Source: Psychrobacillus sp032154225 (GTDB lineage: Bacteria; Bacillota; Bacilli; Bacillales_A; Planococcaceae). Taken from it: DNA of 64,000 nt. This document shows positions 26,713-34,991 of this stretch, piece by piece. Both the position numbers and the translations under genes were made by a program. The notes under the pieces are model-generated. The model made no database searches. It was not told the DNA's origin and was given only the letters and a program-made list of their open reading frames with translations. Numbering within the stretch: the stretch's first letter is position 1; each line of letters begins with the position of its first letter. The stretch is taken from assembly GCF_032154225.1 (NCBI RefSeq), contig NZ_JALDYF010000001.1, forward strand, positions 434,001-498,000. Direction: 5' to 3'.

Positions 26713-27509
26713 TATTTTTCCCCCTCCAATAAAGCCAATTGAGTTTGAACTGCCCTTGCGATTAAATAGCCTGCATCTTGTGGAAAATATAATCCTGGTA
26801 AACTCGTTGAATGGACATAATTAGCTGGTGCACTTTCTTCCGAATGCAGCAGACAGCCAGGATTAGATGCAAGATCATAAATTTTATTGAAATAACTTGC
26901 TTCTTCATGCGCTAACCATCTAAATGGAATCGTATTGATCAAATAAGCATTTTTATCTTGTTGGCGCTCCATCACTTGTTTAAATGTTTCTATTTGATAG
27001 CCATAGCTTTTCGCTTCAAAAAGCTGATGCTCCGACCGCACGGAAATAATTACTTCCGCTCCTAAATGATGCAGTGCAAACGCTAGCCTTTTACCAACTC
27101 TTCCGTAGCCGGTAATGATAAACTTTTTATTGTATATCGACTGTTTTTCATGCGCATAAAAGTAATTAATAAAACCTTCTGCCGTTAAATTAGCATTATC
27201 CCATATCCACTGTTCATCTTCTAAATAATTGCAAATATGTCTATTCCTTTGCTTAAAAGCATTTTCTATTTCTTCATTTTTTTTGCCAACAAATACAACA
27301 TGACATGATTCTGGTAATTGAAACTGCGTTTCTATCGTTAACGGATGAATCGGTAAAAAAATAATTTCGGGTTGGAAATCATCTATAGCATTTTTCAATT
27401 CAGTATCCCATATTGTTTTAGCAAATAATTGTACATTCAGATCAGCACATAATATTTCTCGCATATACAGAAATCTCTCATCCGAGCCAATAATCGCACA
27501 TTTTTTCAT
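26712..27509 (-). CDS. dpaA: Dipicolinate synthase subunit A
   Basis: The product has 265 residues, about 30 fewer than B. subtilis DpaA. The C-terminal half is a Rossmann dehydrogenase (KFIITGYGRVGKRLAFALHH, NTIPFRWL, DLASNPGC, STSLPGLYFPQDAGYLIA). The N-terminal half is diverged and shortened. It oxidises hydroxy-tetrahydrodipicolinate together with DpaB. The start overlaps the end of ymxH by 4 bp. Expression in the mother cell under sigma-K is expected from B. subtilis, but I could not identify a matching promoter. Confidence 0.9.
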   Translation of the reverse strand: MKKCAIIGSDERFLYMREILCADLNVQLFAKTIWDTELKNAIDDFQPEIIFLPIHPLTIETQFQLPESCHVVFVGKKNEEIENAFKQRNRHICNYLEDEQWIWDNANLTAEGFINYFYAHEKQSIYNKKFIITGYGRVGKRLAFALHHLGAEVIISVRSEHQLFEAKSYGYQIETFKQVMERQQDKNAYLINTIPFRWLAHEEASYFNKIYDLASNPGCLLHSEESAPANYVHSTSLPGLYFPQDAGYLIARAVQTQLALLEGEK

Positions 27510-27778
27510 GAATATGCACTAGGATCGTTCAAATTGTCTGTTTCGTTGAATAAAATACGATCTTTTCCGATCAATATGATTTCTTCCCAGGAAATAAATT
27601 CTTTTTTCTTAGTTGATTTATTCCCTTGAAAAAAAGAAGCTGATTTTTGAAATACTTCAAATCCTTCAATCTTCCCTGTTTCGGGATTAAACAGTAATTC
27701 TGTATTTGCTAATTTTCCGTATCTTGCTCCATCTTTCACTTGAATAAGCTCTTTCTCTGCAAGTTCTGATAGTAACAA
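27506..27778 (-). CDS. ymxH: YlmC/YmxH-family sporulation protein (PRC-barrel)
   Basis: The product has 90 residues: a single PRC-barrel-like domain (LLSELAEKELIQVKDGARYG, FNPETGKIEGFEV). The family is found in spore formers beside dipicolinate synthase, and its biochemical role is not established. The start is TTG 27778 with GGGAGGG upstream. A CATATACAT string lies about 35 bp upstream, loosely like a mother-cell sigma -10, but the match is poor. Confidence 0.85.
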   Translation of the reverse strand: MLLSELAEKELIQVKDGARYGKLANTELLFNPETGKIEGFEVFQKSASFFQGNKSTKKKEFISWEEIILIGKDRILFNETDNLNDPSAYS

Positions 27779-27910
27779 ACGCTTCCCTCCCTTAATTACT
27801 TCTACTTATGTATATGCCTTTTCCCCGTACAAAGTGATTAGAAAAGATTCTTTTAGTTTCTGGCTCGCTTTTGCCTTTGCAATGAAAGTTGAAAGGTACA
27901 ACTGTAAGAA

Positions 27911-28040
27911 ACCGTTGATTTCCGCTTCTGCGGACGCTTTTCGCGGGTATGGCTTCAATCTCCTCGTCGCTTCGCTCCTGCGGGGCTTTCAGCTCATACT
28001 ATTCCCGCAGAAGTCGCCGCCTCCACTCCAATCAACTAGT
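27911..28040. repeat. Family B palindromic repeat, copy B3 (forward, uninterrupted)
   Basis: This is the reference copy: GCGGACGCTTTTCGCGGG, CTTCAATCTCCTCGTCGC, TTCGCTCCTGCGGGGCTT, ATTCCCGCAGAAGTCGCC, CTCCAATCAACTAGT. It lies in the 638-bp spacer between ymxG and ymxH. Confidence 0.85.
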
Positions 28041-28284
28041 GCAATACTTACGATTTATAAAGTAGAGAAAAAGATGAATAACAAAAGAGATTTCCAGATA
28101 GGAAAGTGGTTATTCCGCTTCTAGTATGCGTTACAGGAACTGCTTGTCTTCCTCTATTTCTAAAATGAGCCGTGCATAAGAAAAAATTGACTTATTGTAG
28201 CCTGTCTATAAATTACGCTTAAAATATATTAGCAATCGCTCCCTTAGATTATTGAGAAGTAAAGACAATGGATTACATTCCTGT
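28041..28284. other. AT-rich segment between inverted B repeats
   Basis: About 240 bp without a recognisable gene, bounded by B3 (forward) and B5 (reverse). Confidence 0.5.
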
Positions 28285-28395
28285 AAGTGGAATGGATGGA
28301 GTGAAGTGCGACGACTCCAGCGAGACCAGCGCTAGTCGAAGACCCCGCAGTACAGTGAGGACGGCTGTGGCAACGCCTGCGTCCGCTTGGATCCA
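28285..28395. repeat. Family B repeat, copy B5 (reverse)
   Basis: Contains GACGACTCCAGCGAG, CTAGTCGAAGACCCCGCAG, ACGGCTGTGGCAACGCC and GCGTCCGCTTGG, the reverse of the B6-type sequence. Confidence 0.75.
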
Positions 28396-28401
28396 ACCTA
28401 C

Positions 28402-28433
28402 AAAAAAAGCCGATCATCACTGATCGACTTTTT
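28402..28433 (-). terminator. Terminator overlapping the ymxG stop
   Basis: CGATCA / TGATCG stem flanked by seven As and six Ts. The last codons of ymxG form one arm. Confidence 0.85.
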
Positions 28434-29646
28434 TAGGCATTATAATAGAAATTGCAGGCTCATGTGAAAAAATCTCTTTTGACAACGCAGTTACAGACGC
28501 AAGCGTTACTTCGTCAATCGACTCAATCACTTCATCAAGTGAGCGATGACTGCCGTAAAGCAACTCATTCTTACCATTTCGGCTCATTCGTGCATTTGTA
28601 CTCTCCAAGCCTAACATTAAATTCCCTTTAAGCTGTTCCTTCGAATTTTGGATCTCAGTCTCCGTAAATCCTTTTTCCTCAATTAAACGAATCGTCTCTT
28701 GAATAGAAGTTTTCAGTTCCTCTAACTGCGAACTTGAAGTCCCACCATAAATCGCAAGCACACCAGTATCCTCATAAGAAGAATGATACGAATAAATAGA
28801 ATACGCTAGCCCTTTCTCTTCCCTAATTTCTTGGAAAAGTCTTGAAGACATACTACCACCTAAAATACTATTTAACACTACCAAACTATAAATATTATCC
28901 GAATTCGCACTTAACCCAGGATACCCAAAACAAATATGTCCCTGTTCTGTTTCACGAAATTTCTCCGTAAATGCCGCTGTTATCTCCGGTACACTTTTCT
29001 CTGTAGCTACCCTGCTCGGCAACTCGAAATCCCCGAAAAGTTTTTCAATATGTTCTAAAAATCCTTCTTGAATATTTCCAGCTACTGATATAACGACATT
29101 TTCAGGCGTATAATGCCTTTCCATATAAGAAACGATCGAATCTGGTGTAAAACTATTCAGCGTTTCTAATGTCCCTAAAATCGGAGCTCCTAAAGGATCA
29201 TCTCCAAACATCGCTTTCCACAAATACTCATGCACAATATCATCAGGCGTATCTTCCACCATATTAATTTCCTCTAACACAACTTGTCTTTCTTTTTCAA
29301 GTTCTGTTGGATCAAATAAAGAATTAAAAAACATATCCGCAAGTACTTCTACTGCATACGGAGCATGATGATCTAACACTTTTGCATAATAGCATGTATT
29401 TTCTTTTGAAGTAAAAGCATTAATATTTCCACCAATACGATCAAATTCTTCTGCTATTTGTCTTGCTGATCTCGTCTTTGTTCCTTTAAAAAGCATATGC
29501 TCAATAAAATGCGTTAAGCCATTTTCCTCTGGGAGTTCGTATCTCGATCCTGCATGTACCCATATTCCAACTGCAACAGAGCGTACATGTGGAATATGCT
29601 CAGAAACAATTCGAAGCCCATTATTACAAGTAATTTTATTTATCAA
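28417..29646 (-). CDS. ymxG: M16-family zinc peptidase (YmxG/MlpA)
   Basis: The product has 409 residues. It is an M16 peptidase with the intact motif HFIEHMLFKGT (HxxEH) and the downstream glutamate in VVLEEINMVEDTPDD. The B. subtilis homologue has been associated with the level of the extracellular protease. The start is TTG 29646 with GAGGTG six bases upstream. It follows pnp, as in B. subtilis, though a terminator lies between. It differs from YmfF/YmfH, which belong to another M16 subgroup. Confidence 0.93.
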   Translation of the reverse strand: MINKITCNNGLRIVSEHIPHVRSVAVGIWVHAGSRYELPEENGLTHFIEHMLFKGTKTRSARQIAEEFDRIGGNINAFTSKENTCYYAKVLDHHAPYAVEVLADMFFNSLFDPTELEKERQVVLEEINMVEDTPDDIVHEYLWKAMFGDDPLGAPILGTLETLNSFTPDSIVSYMERHYTPENVVISVAGNIQEGFLEHIEKLFGDFELPSRVATEKSVPEITAAFTEKFRETEQGHICFGYPGLSANSDNIYSLVVLNSILGGSMSSRLFQEIREEKGLAYSIYSYHSSYEDTGVLAIYGGTSSSQLEELKTSIQETIRLIEEKGFTETEIQNSKEQLKGNLMLGLESTNARMSRNGKNELLYGSHRSLDEVIESIDEVTLASVTALSKEIFSHEPAISIIMPKKVDQ

Positions 29647-29680
29647 TTATTGCACCTCGATCTATTGAATTTACGTATTT

Positions 29681-29717
29681 AAAAAGGTTGTCGTAGACCT
29701 CTGTCTACGATCAACCT
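29681..29717 (-). terminator. pnp terminator
   Basis: AGGTTG(A)TCGTAGAC / GTCTACGACAACCT stem with one bulge, followed by five Ts on the minus strand. Confidence 0.85.
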
Positions 29718-29743
29718 AATGTGTTGGTTTGTTCATATATATG

Positions 29744-31864
29744 TTATGATTGTTCCTTTTGTTCTGCACGTTCTTTTTCTTCTTGAATAACAACTTTTCT
29801 AGAAAGATTAACGCGACCTTGATTATCAATTTCGATCACTTTTACTAATAACTCGTCGCCAAGTTTTAGTACATCTTCTACGTTTTTCGTACGTTCTTCT
29901 TGAATTTCAGAAATGTGTAGTAATCCGTCTTTACCAGTGAAAATTTCCACAAAAGCACCGAATTTTTCAATTCGTTTTACTTTCCCTAAGTGGTATTCAC
30001 CAACTACAGCTACACGAACGATATCTTCAATAATTTTCTTCGCGCGTGCAATCATGTCTTCATCTGGAGACGCGATATAAATTGTACCATCTTGCTCTGT
30101 ATCAATTTTTACGCCAGTTTCATCAATGATTTTATTGATTTGTTTACCACCTGGTCCGATTACATCACGGATCTTATCAGGATTAATTTTAATAACAACA
30201 ATTTTCGGAGCATATTTAGATAATTTTTCACGTGGTCCAGAAATCGTTGCAAGCATACTTTCTAGTATTTGCATACGACCAACTTTAGCTTGTGCTAATG
30301 CTTCTTCTAAAATTGTTTTTGATAAACCATCGATTTTAATGTCCATTTGAAGCGCTGTAATTCCTTTTGCTGTTCCAGCTACTTTAAAGTCCATATCTCC
30401 AAGATGATCTTCCATCCCTTGAATATCCGTTAAAATTGTATAGTGTTCGCCTTTTTTCACAAGACCCATTGCAATACCAGCAACCGGTGCTTTAAGTGGA
30501 ACACCAGCATCCATCATTGCAAGCGTCGATGCACAAATACTTGCTTGAGAAGTTGAACCATTTGATTCTAATACTTCAGCAACAAGACGAAGTGTGTACG
30601 GGAAATCTTCTTCACTTGGAATTACTGCTTCAAGTGCACGTTCTCCTAGCGCACCATGTCCGATTTCACGACGACCTGGAGCACGAATTGGACCAGTTTC
30701 CCCAACACTAAATTGTGGGAAATTATAATGGTGCATAAATCGTTTTGACTCTTCCACGCCAATTCCATCGATTATTTGAACATCACCTAGCGGCCCTAGC
30801 GTACAAATACTTAATGCTTGTGTTTGACCACGTGTAAATAAACCAGAACCATGTGTTCTTGATAAAATGCCAACTTCAGAAGAAAGTGGACGAATTTCAT
30901 CTACTCCGCGACCGTCTGGACGAATTTTGTCTTCCGTAATTAGTCGACGAACTTCATCTTTTACCATCGCATCTAAAATTTCACGAACTTGTTTTAAATC
31001 AGCATCAGTTGCTTCTTTTTCTGTAAATTGATCCATTACTTCTGTTTTCACTCCACTAATTGCATCTTCACGAGCATGCTTTTCTTGTACTTGGATTGCT
31101 TGTACAAGTTTTGTTTCGCAAAGGTCTTTTACTTCCGCAAAAAGATCCTTATCTAATTCAAACAGCGTAATTTCTTTTTTCGCTTTACCAATTTCAGCGA
31201 CAATTTTTTCTTGGAATTCAATCAGTTTCACGATTTCGCTATGACCAAACATAATTGCTTCCAACACAATTTCCTCAGAAACTTCTTTCGCTCCTGCTTC
31301 TACCATGTTAATCGCTTCTTTTGTTCCAGCTACAACAAGATCTAGAATACTTTCTTTCATTTGATCAACAGTTGGGTTAATGATAAATTCATCCCCAATA
31401 AGACCAACTTGTACACCTGCAATCGGTCCGTCAAACGGAATATCTGACACGCTAAGTGCTAAAGAAGAACCTAACATTGCAGACATTTCTGTACTACAAT
31501 TTTGGTCTGCAGACATAACGATAGAAATTACTTGCACTTCATTACGGAAACCATCTGGGAATAAAGGACGGATCGGACGGTCGATTAAACGGCTCGCCAA
31601 AATCGCTTTTTCAGAAGGTCTACCTTCACGTTTAATAAAACCACCTGGAATTTTTCCAACAGCATATAGTTTTTCTTCATAATTAACTGTCAATGGGAAA
31701 AAGTCTAACGGTTTTGGATGTCTTGAAGCAGTAGCTGCTGTTAATACTGTTGAATCACCATATCTTACTAGAACTGCTCCATTTGCTTGCTTAGCAAGTT
31801 GTCCTATTTCTACTTGTAATGGACGACCTGCCCATTCGTACGTAAATACTTTCTTTTCACTCAT
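29744..31864 (-). CDS. pnp: Polyribonucleotide nucleotidyltransferase (PNPase)
   Basis: The product has 706 residues. It is a phosphorolytic 3'-to-5' exoribonuclease of mRNA decay. It has two RNase PH-type domains (first about 10-145, second about 310-545, with GTSSQASICAST-like GSTSQASICASTLAMMDAG), a KH domain (INPDKIRDVIGPGGKQINKI) and a C-terminal S1 domain (GKVKRIEKFGAFVEIFTGKD). It comes after rpsO, the conserved order in most bacteria, but with its own promoter here. Confidence 0.98.
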   Translation of the reverse strand: MSEKKVFTYEWAGRPLQVEIGQLAKQANGAVLVRYGDSTVLTAATASRHPKPLDFFPLTVNYEEKLYAVGKIPGGFIKREGRPSEKAILASRLIDRPIRPLFPDGFRNEVQVISIVMSADQNCSTEMSAMLGSSLALSVSDIPFDGPIAGVQVGLIGDEFIINPTVDQMKESILDLVVAGTKEAINMVEAGAKEVSEEIVLEAIMFGHSEIVKLIEFQEKIVAEIGKAKKEITLFELDKDLFAEVKDLCETKLVQAIQVQEKHAREDAISGVKTEVMDQFTEKEATDADLKQVREILDAMVKDEVRRLITEDKIRPDGRGVDEIRPLSSEVGILSRTHGSGLFTRGQTQALSICTLGPLGDVQIIDGIGVEESKRFMHHYNFPQFSVGETGPIRAPGRREIGHGALGERALEAVIPSEEDFPYTLRLVAEVLESNGSTSQASICASTLAMMDAGVPLKAPVAGIAMGLVKKGEHYTILTDIQGMEDHLGDMDFKVAGTAKGITALQMDIKIDGLSKTILEEALAQAKVGRMQILESMLATISGPREKLSKYAPKIVVIKINPDKIRDVIGPGGKQINKIIDETGVKIDTEQDGTIYIASPDEDMIARAKKIIEDIVRVAVVGEYHLGKVKRIEKFGAFVEIFTGKDGLLHISEIQEERTKNVEDVLKLGDELLVKVIEIDNQGRVNLSRKVVIQEEKERAEQKEQS

Positions 31865-31906
31865 TTATAAAGGGCTCCTCTCGACTTTAAAACTGCTTAT
31901 ATAAAA

Positions 31907-31934
31907 GTTATATGTATCATAAGTAGTGTATCAA
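31907..31934 (-). promoter_or_regulatory. Candidate pnp promoter
   Basis: Minus strand: -35 TTGATA (31929-31934), 16-bp spacer, -10 TATAAC (31907-31912). Confidence 0.6.
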
Positions 31935-31972
31935 ATATATCCAAACTATGCGAAAGATTTTTGCGCAAAAGA

Positions 31973-31996
31973 AAAAGCGGGATAATTCCCGCTTTT
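31973..31996 (-). terminator. rpsO terminator
   Basis: AAAAGCGGG / CCCGCTTTT hairpin just after the rpsO stop, with a TTTTCTTTTG tail on the minus strand. Confidence 0.88.
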
Positions 31997-32008
31997 CTAA
32001 GTGTCATC

Positions 32009-32278
32009 TTATCGACGTAAACCAAGTTTTGCGATTAGATCACGGTAACGTTGTACTTCGTTTTCACGTAAGTATTTTAATAAGTTACGACGACGTCCAA
32101 CCATTTTGAATAGACCACGACGTGAGTGATGATCTTTCTTGTGTGTACGTAAATGTTCGTTTAAAGAATTGATTTCTTCAGTAAGTACTGCGATTTGAAT
32201 ATCTGCAGAACCAGTATCGCTTTCGTGAGTTCTGTACTCAGCGATTAATTCATTTTTACGCTCTTTTGTAATTGCCAT
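32009..32278 (-). CDS. rpsO: 30S ribosomal protein S15
   Basis: The product has 89 residues, the usual length. S15 binds 16S rRNA helices 20-22 early in small-subunit assembly. The conserved core DTGSADIQIAVLTEEINSLN and HKKDHHSRRGLFKMVGRRRN is present. AGGAGG precedes the ATG. A promoter and a roughly 100-nt leader separate it from ribF; the leader is a candidate for S15 feedback control. Confidence 0.98.
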   Translation of the reverse strand: MAITKERKNELIAEYRTHESDTGSADIQIAVLTEEINSLNEHLRTHKKDHHSRRGLFKMVGRRRNLLKYLRENEVQRYRDLIAKLGLRR

Positions 32279-32282
32279 TGTT

Positions 32283-32380
32283 TGTTTCCTCCTAAAAATT
32301 TATAATATCCCCTAATCCTGAGCAATCGTTGGAGAATCGAAAAAGCCAAGGAACGGTTAAGCACAATTTTGTACTACAAA
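32283..32380 (-). promoter_or_regulatory. rpsO 5' leader, possible S15-binding regulatory RNA
   Basis: The leader contains CCGTTCCTTGGCT and CCAACGATTGCTCAGG, then ATTAGGGGATATT, which can form competing short helices (CCTTGG/CCAACG; CCTTGG/TCAGG). Ribosomal protein S15 represses its own mRNA in several bacteria through such leaders. The assignment is by position and general appearance only. Confidence 0.4.
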
Positions 32381-32409
32381 AGAATAACATAATCCTATAT
32401 TAGAAGCAA
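32381..32409 (-). promoter_or_regulatory. rpsO promoter
   Basis: Minus strand: -35 TTGCTT (32404-32409), 17-bp spacer, -10 TATTCT (32381-32386), only a few bases past the ribF stop. Confidence 0.65.
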
Positions 32410-32413
32410 CTGA

Positions 32414-33361
32414 TTAGTTTTTTTCGAAATAGTCGATCGCTACTAATTTATCTTTCCCAATTTGCATTTTTAATTCGTCTATACCATTAAACTTTTGCTC
32501 AGAACGTATTCGTTTATACCAATGAACGATTACTTCTTCCCCATAAATAGATTGGTCAAAGTTAATAATATGGACTTCTATGGATAGCTTCTTTTCATCT
32601 GGGTTATTAAATGTTGGTTTATATCCAACATTACAAACACCATTATGCCATTTTTCTTGTACACATATTTTCACTGCATATACACCTGTTGCTGGTGTAA
32701 ATTGTCCTTCCATTAGTTGAACATTTGCAGTAGGAAAATTGATCGTTCTACCCCTTTTATCACCATGCACAACGACTCCAGATAACATAAACGGACGTCC
32801 TAATAGCTCTTTCACTTCTTCCATATTACCTGTTTTTAACTCGGCTCTAATTCGTGTAGAACTAATTTTATCACCTGTACATTGTTGTTTTTCCACAATG
32901 GAAACTGTGTAACGTCCATCAGCTAGCTGTTCCATATGCTCCATCGTCCCTTTGCCAAAAGCACCAAAAGTAAAATCAAAGCCAGCTGTTACATTCTTCA
33001 CATTTGCATGTGTAATAAATGAATCGATAAACTGAGCTGGTGTTAGTTTAGAAAAATCTGAAGTGAAACGTACAACAAATAACGCGTCCACTTGTAGCTC
33101 TTTTAATATCCCTATCTTTTGTTCGAGTGGTGTAATATAAAATACTTTTTCCTTACTTTTACCAAGCACTAAGGAAGGATGGGGATCAAATGTCATGACC
33201 GCTGTTTTAATGTTCAGCTCTTTCCCTTTATCGATGGCTTGTTGAATAACTGCTTGATGCCCTCTATGTACTCCATCAAAGAACCCAATTGCTAACGAGT
33301 ATGCATCATTGTTTACATTTGAATATAAATGATTTGGATAAGATAAGTGATGTACTTCCAT
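32414..33361 (-). CDS. ribF: Bifunctional riboflavin kinase/FAD synthetase
   Basis: The product has 315 residues. The N-terminal FAD synthetase domain has the nucleotidyltransferase motif AIGFFDGVHRGHQAVI (about 24-39) and KISSTRIRAEL. The C-terminal riboflavin kinase domain has GDKRGRTINFPTANVQL and VCNVGYKPTFNN. It converts riboflavin to FMN and FAD. It follows truB by two bases, as in the B. subtilis truB-ribC pair. Confidence 0.97.
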   Translation of the reverse strand: MEVHHLSYPNHLYSNVNNDAYSLAIGFFDGVHRGHQAVIQQAIDKGKELNIKTAVMTFDPHPSLVLGKSKEKVFYITPLEQKIGILKELQVDALFVVRFTSDFSKLTPAQFIDSFITHANVKNVTAGFDFTFGAFGKGTMEHMEQLADGRYTVSIVEKQQCTGDKISSTRIRAELKTGNMEEVKELLGRPFMLSGVVVHGDKRGRTINFPTANVQLMEGQFTPATGVYAVKICVQEKWHNGVCNVGYKPTFNNPDEKKLSIEVHIINFDQSIYGEEVIVHWYKRIRSEQKFNGIDELKMQIGKDKLVAIDYFEKN

Positions 33362-33363
33362 TA

Positions 33364-34284
33364 TTAGTCCCCTTTTTCAGTTGAAAACATTTTCTCTGGT
33401 TTCATCATACCACTTTTTGTTGGATGCTTAATATAAATTGCCTTCGGATTTTCATTTTTGGTAAATACCAATTTTTCATTTGTTTCAAGAAGAGGATTCG
33501 CTGGAATAACTTGACCATTGCCTATACTTTTCTCTAAATCATCCGTAATTTCTATTTTTGGCCAGCTTTCCAATGCATATTGAATTGGATAAATAGATGG
33601 GTCTAACTGCTCCTTATTTTTTGCTTCTTCTACCTCAGAAAGAGTTAAGCATTGAGATTTAGTAAAACTCCCTGATCCCGTTCGAACGAGTGCAGACATA
33701 TGCGCAGGGAAGCCTAGTAATTCTCCGATTTGAACTGCAAGCGTACGAATATAGGTGCCTTTACCACATTTTATCTCGAGAGAAAATGTAATATCTTCAC
33801 CACTAAAGCTAGTAGATTCATCGAGTAATTCTAAGTTATATATTGTTACAATACGGCTTGGTCGTTCCACTTCTATTCCTTTTCGTGCGTATTCATATAA
33901 TTTTTTTCCATTCACTTTCACTGCTGAATACATAGGAGGTGTTTGTGTAATTTCTCCAGTTAATTGTGCCAGTGTTTGTAAAATTTGTTCTCGTGAAAAA
34001 TGTTTCGCTGTTTTATCTTGCTCCACTATTTCTCCGTCAGCATCTTCTGTTGTAGTAGAAGTTCCAATAGATATCGTGGCAACATAGGTTTTTCCTTCAT
34101 TCATAATATACTCTGAAACTTTGGTAGCTTGTCCTAAACAAATTGGCAGAACACCTTCTACACTCGGATCTAGCGTACCAGTATGACCGATTCGTTTCAT
34201 CTTTAATATTTTTCGAAGTTTGAACACACAATCATGTGAGGTCATTCCTTTTTCTTTCCATAACGGAAGAATTCCTTCGTACAT
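33364..34284 (-). CDS. truB: tRNA pseudouridine-55 synthase
   Basis: The product has 306 residues. It makes pseudouridine 55 in the T-loop of tRNAs. The catalytic aspartate is D39 in HTGTLDPSVEGVLP, followed by TYVATISIGTSTTTEDADGE and PPMYSAVKVNGKKLYEYARK. ATG 34284 is preferred, with GGGGTG upstream; the GTG at 34293 overlaps that ribosome-binding site. Unlike in B. subtilis, a 707-bp spacer with a terminator and repeats separates it from rbfA, so it probably has its own promoter, which I could not identify confidently. Confidence 0.96.
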   Translation of the reverse strand: MYEGILPLWKEKGMTSHDCVFKLRKILKMKRIGHTGTLDPSVEGVLPICLGQATKVSEYIMNEGKTYVATISIGTSTTTEDADGEIVEQDKTAKHFSREQILQTLAQLTGEITQTPPMYSAVKVNGKKLYEYARKGIEVERPSRIVTIYNLELLDESTSFSGEDITFSLEIKCGKGTYIRTLAVQIGELLGFPAHMSALVRTGSGSFTKSQCLTLSEVEEAKNKEQLDPSIYPIQYALESWPKIEITDDLEKSIGNGQVIPANPLLETNEKLVFTKNENPKAIYIKHPTKSGMMKPEKMFSTEKGD

Positions 34285-34404
34285 TTGTTTCACCCCATTT
34301 TTTCATATATAGCATCAAGCGTGTTGATTATCCATTTTATATTTTCGTTCGTTTTCTAGATATAGTGCGTCTTAACAGTAGTTTCCGCTGGGATTTTCGC
34401 TACA

Positions 34405-34522
34405 GGGGTGGACGCTTTCCGCGGGCGTTGCCTCAGCCGCTTCCTTCGCATGCGCTCAGTCCAGGGTCTTCGACTAACGCTGTTCCCGCAGGATCCGCCA
34501 CCCCTTTCGCTTCAATCCAGTA
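34405..34522. repeat. Family B palindromic repeat, copy B6 (forward)
   Basis: Contains GTGGACGCTTTCCGCGGGC, GTTGCCTCAGCCGCTTCC, GGGTCTTCGACTAACGCT, TTCCCGCAGGATCCGCCACC: the variant of family B with the CTTCGACTAACGCT centre. Confidence 0.8.
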
Positions 34523-34578
34523 GAGCCAGCTACTTATTTAGAATGGTAGAGACATTTCTTAAAAAGAGAGGGGAATGC

Positions 34579-34632
34579 ATTTCCAACTAAATACGCAAGA
34601 ATTCCAACTAAACCGTCCATTTTTCCAACTAA
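34579..34632. repeat. TTCCAACTAAA-type dispersed repeat, copy 2
   Basis: TTCCAACTAAATACGCAAG, AATTCCAACTAAACCG, TTTTTCCAACTAA; near-copy of 4399-4452, which lies 30 kb away. Confidence 0.7.
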
Positions 34633-34747
34633 GTAGAGGGAAGTAAAATGAAAGTGTAAAAGTATTAAGAAGAGGCAAAATCATCATCACTTTTATAGAT
34701 AAGTCCGAGCCGCCATGAAAAATTGCCTATATAAATAGTCAAATACT

Positions 34748-34846
34748 TATTGCCGAAGCGCGTTGGGCCGCATGAGCCGAAGTATGAGACCCACTTGGGC
34801 GCAGCACAAGTTGGCTCATGCAAGGTGCGACAAGCGCGAAGGCATA
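34748..34846 (+). other. GC-rich rod-like hairpin, possible structured RNA or mobile repeat
   Basis: Paired segments: TAT 34748-34750 with ATA 34844-34846; GCC 34752-34754 with GGC 34841-34843; GCGC 34758-34761 with 34834-34837; TTG 34763-34765 with CAA 34831-34833; a perfect 9-bp GCATGAGCC (34770-34778) with GGCTCATGC (34813-34821); ACTTG 34793-34797 with CAAGT 34807-34811. On the plus strand one internal loop is GAA opposite GAA, a stable purine loop; on the minus strand it would be TTC opposite TTC. It is much richer in GC than its surroundings and contains no open frame. Confidence 0.6.
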
Positions 34847-34955
34847 GTGGCTATTCACTAAGACACACTATTTCTAAAGTATGAATGAAGGCATTTTATC
34901 TTTCCTATCAACACAATTTTTTAAGAAATAGGATAATCAACAGGCATGATATAGC

Positions 34956-34989
34956 AAAGAAGTCTGCTTTTATGAAAGCAGACTTCTTG
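34956..34989 (-). terminator. Terminator of the nusA-infB-rbfA operon
   Basis: AAGAAGTCTGCTTT / AAAGCAGACTTCTT, a 14-bp stem, right after the rbfA stop. The T-run after it is weak on the minus strand. Confidence 0.8.
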
Positions 34990-34991
34990 TT

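Noticed and set aside
26258..26824. 188-residue open frame on the plus strand
   Set aside because: It is antisense across dpaB and the dpaA end; no recognisable protein and no start signal.
27779..27840. Sigma-K or sigma-E promoter upstream of ymxH-dpaA-dpaB
   Set aside because: CATATACAT only partly matches, and the -35 is absent; not enough to annotate.
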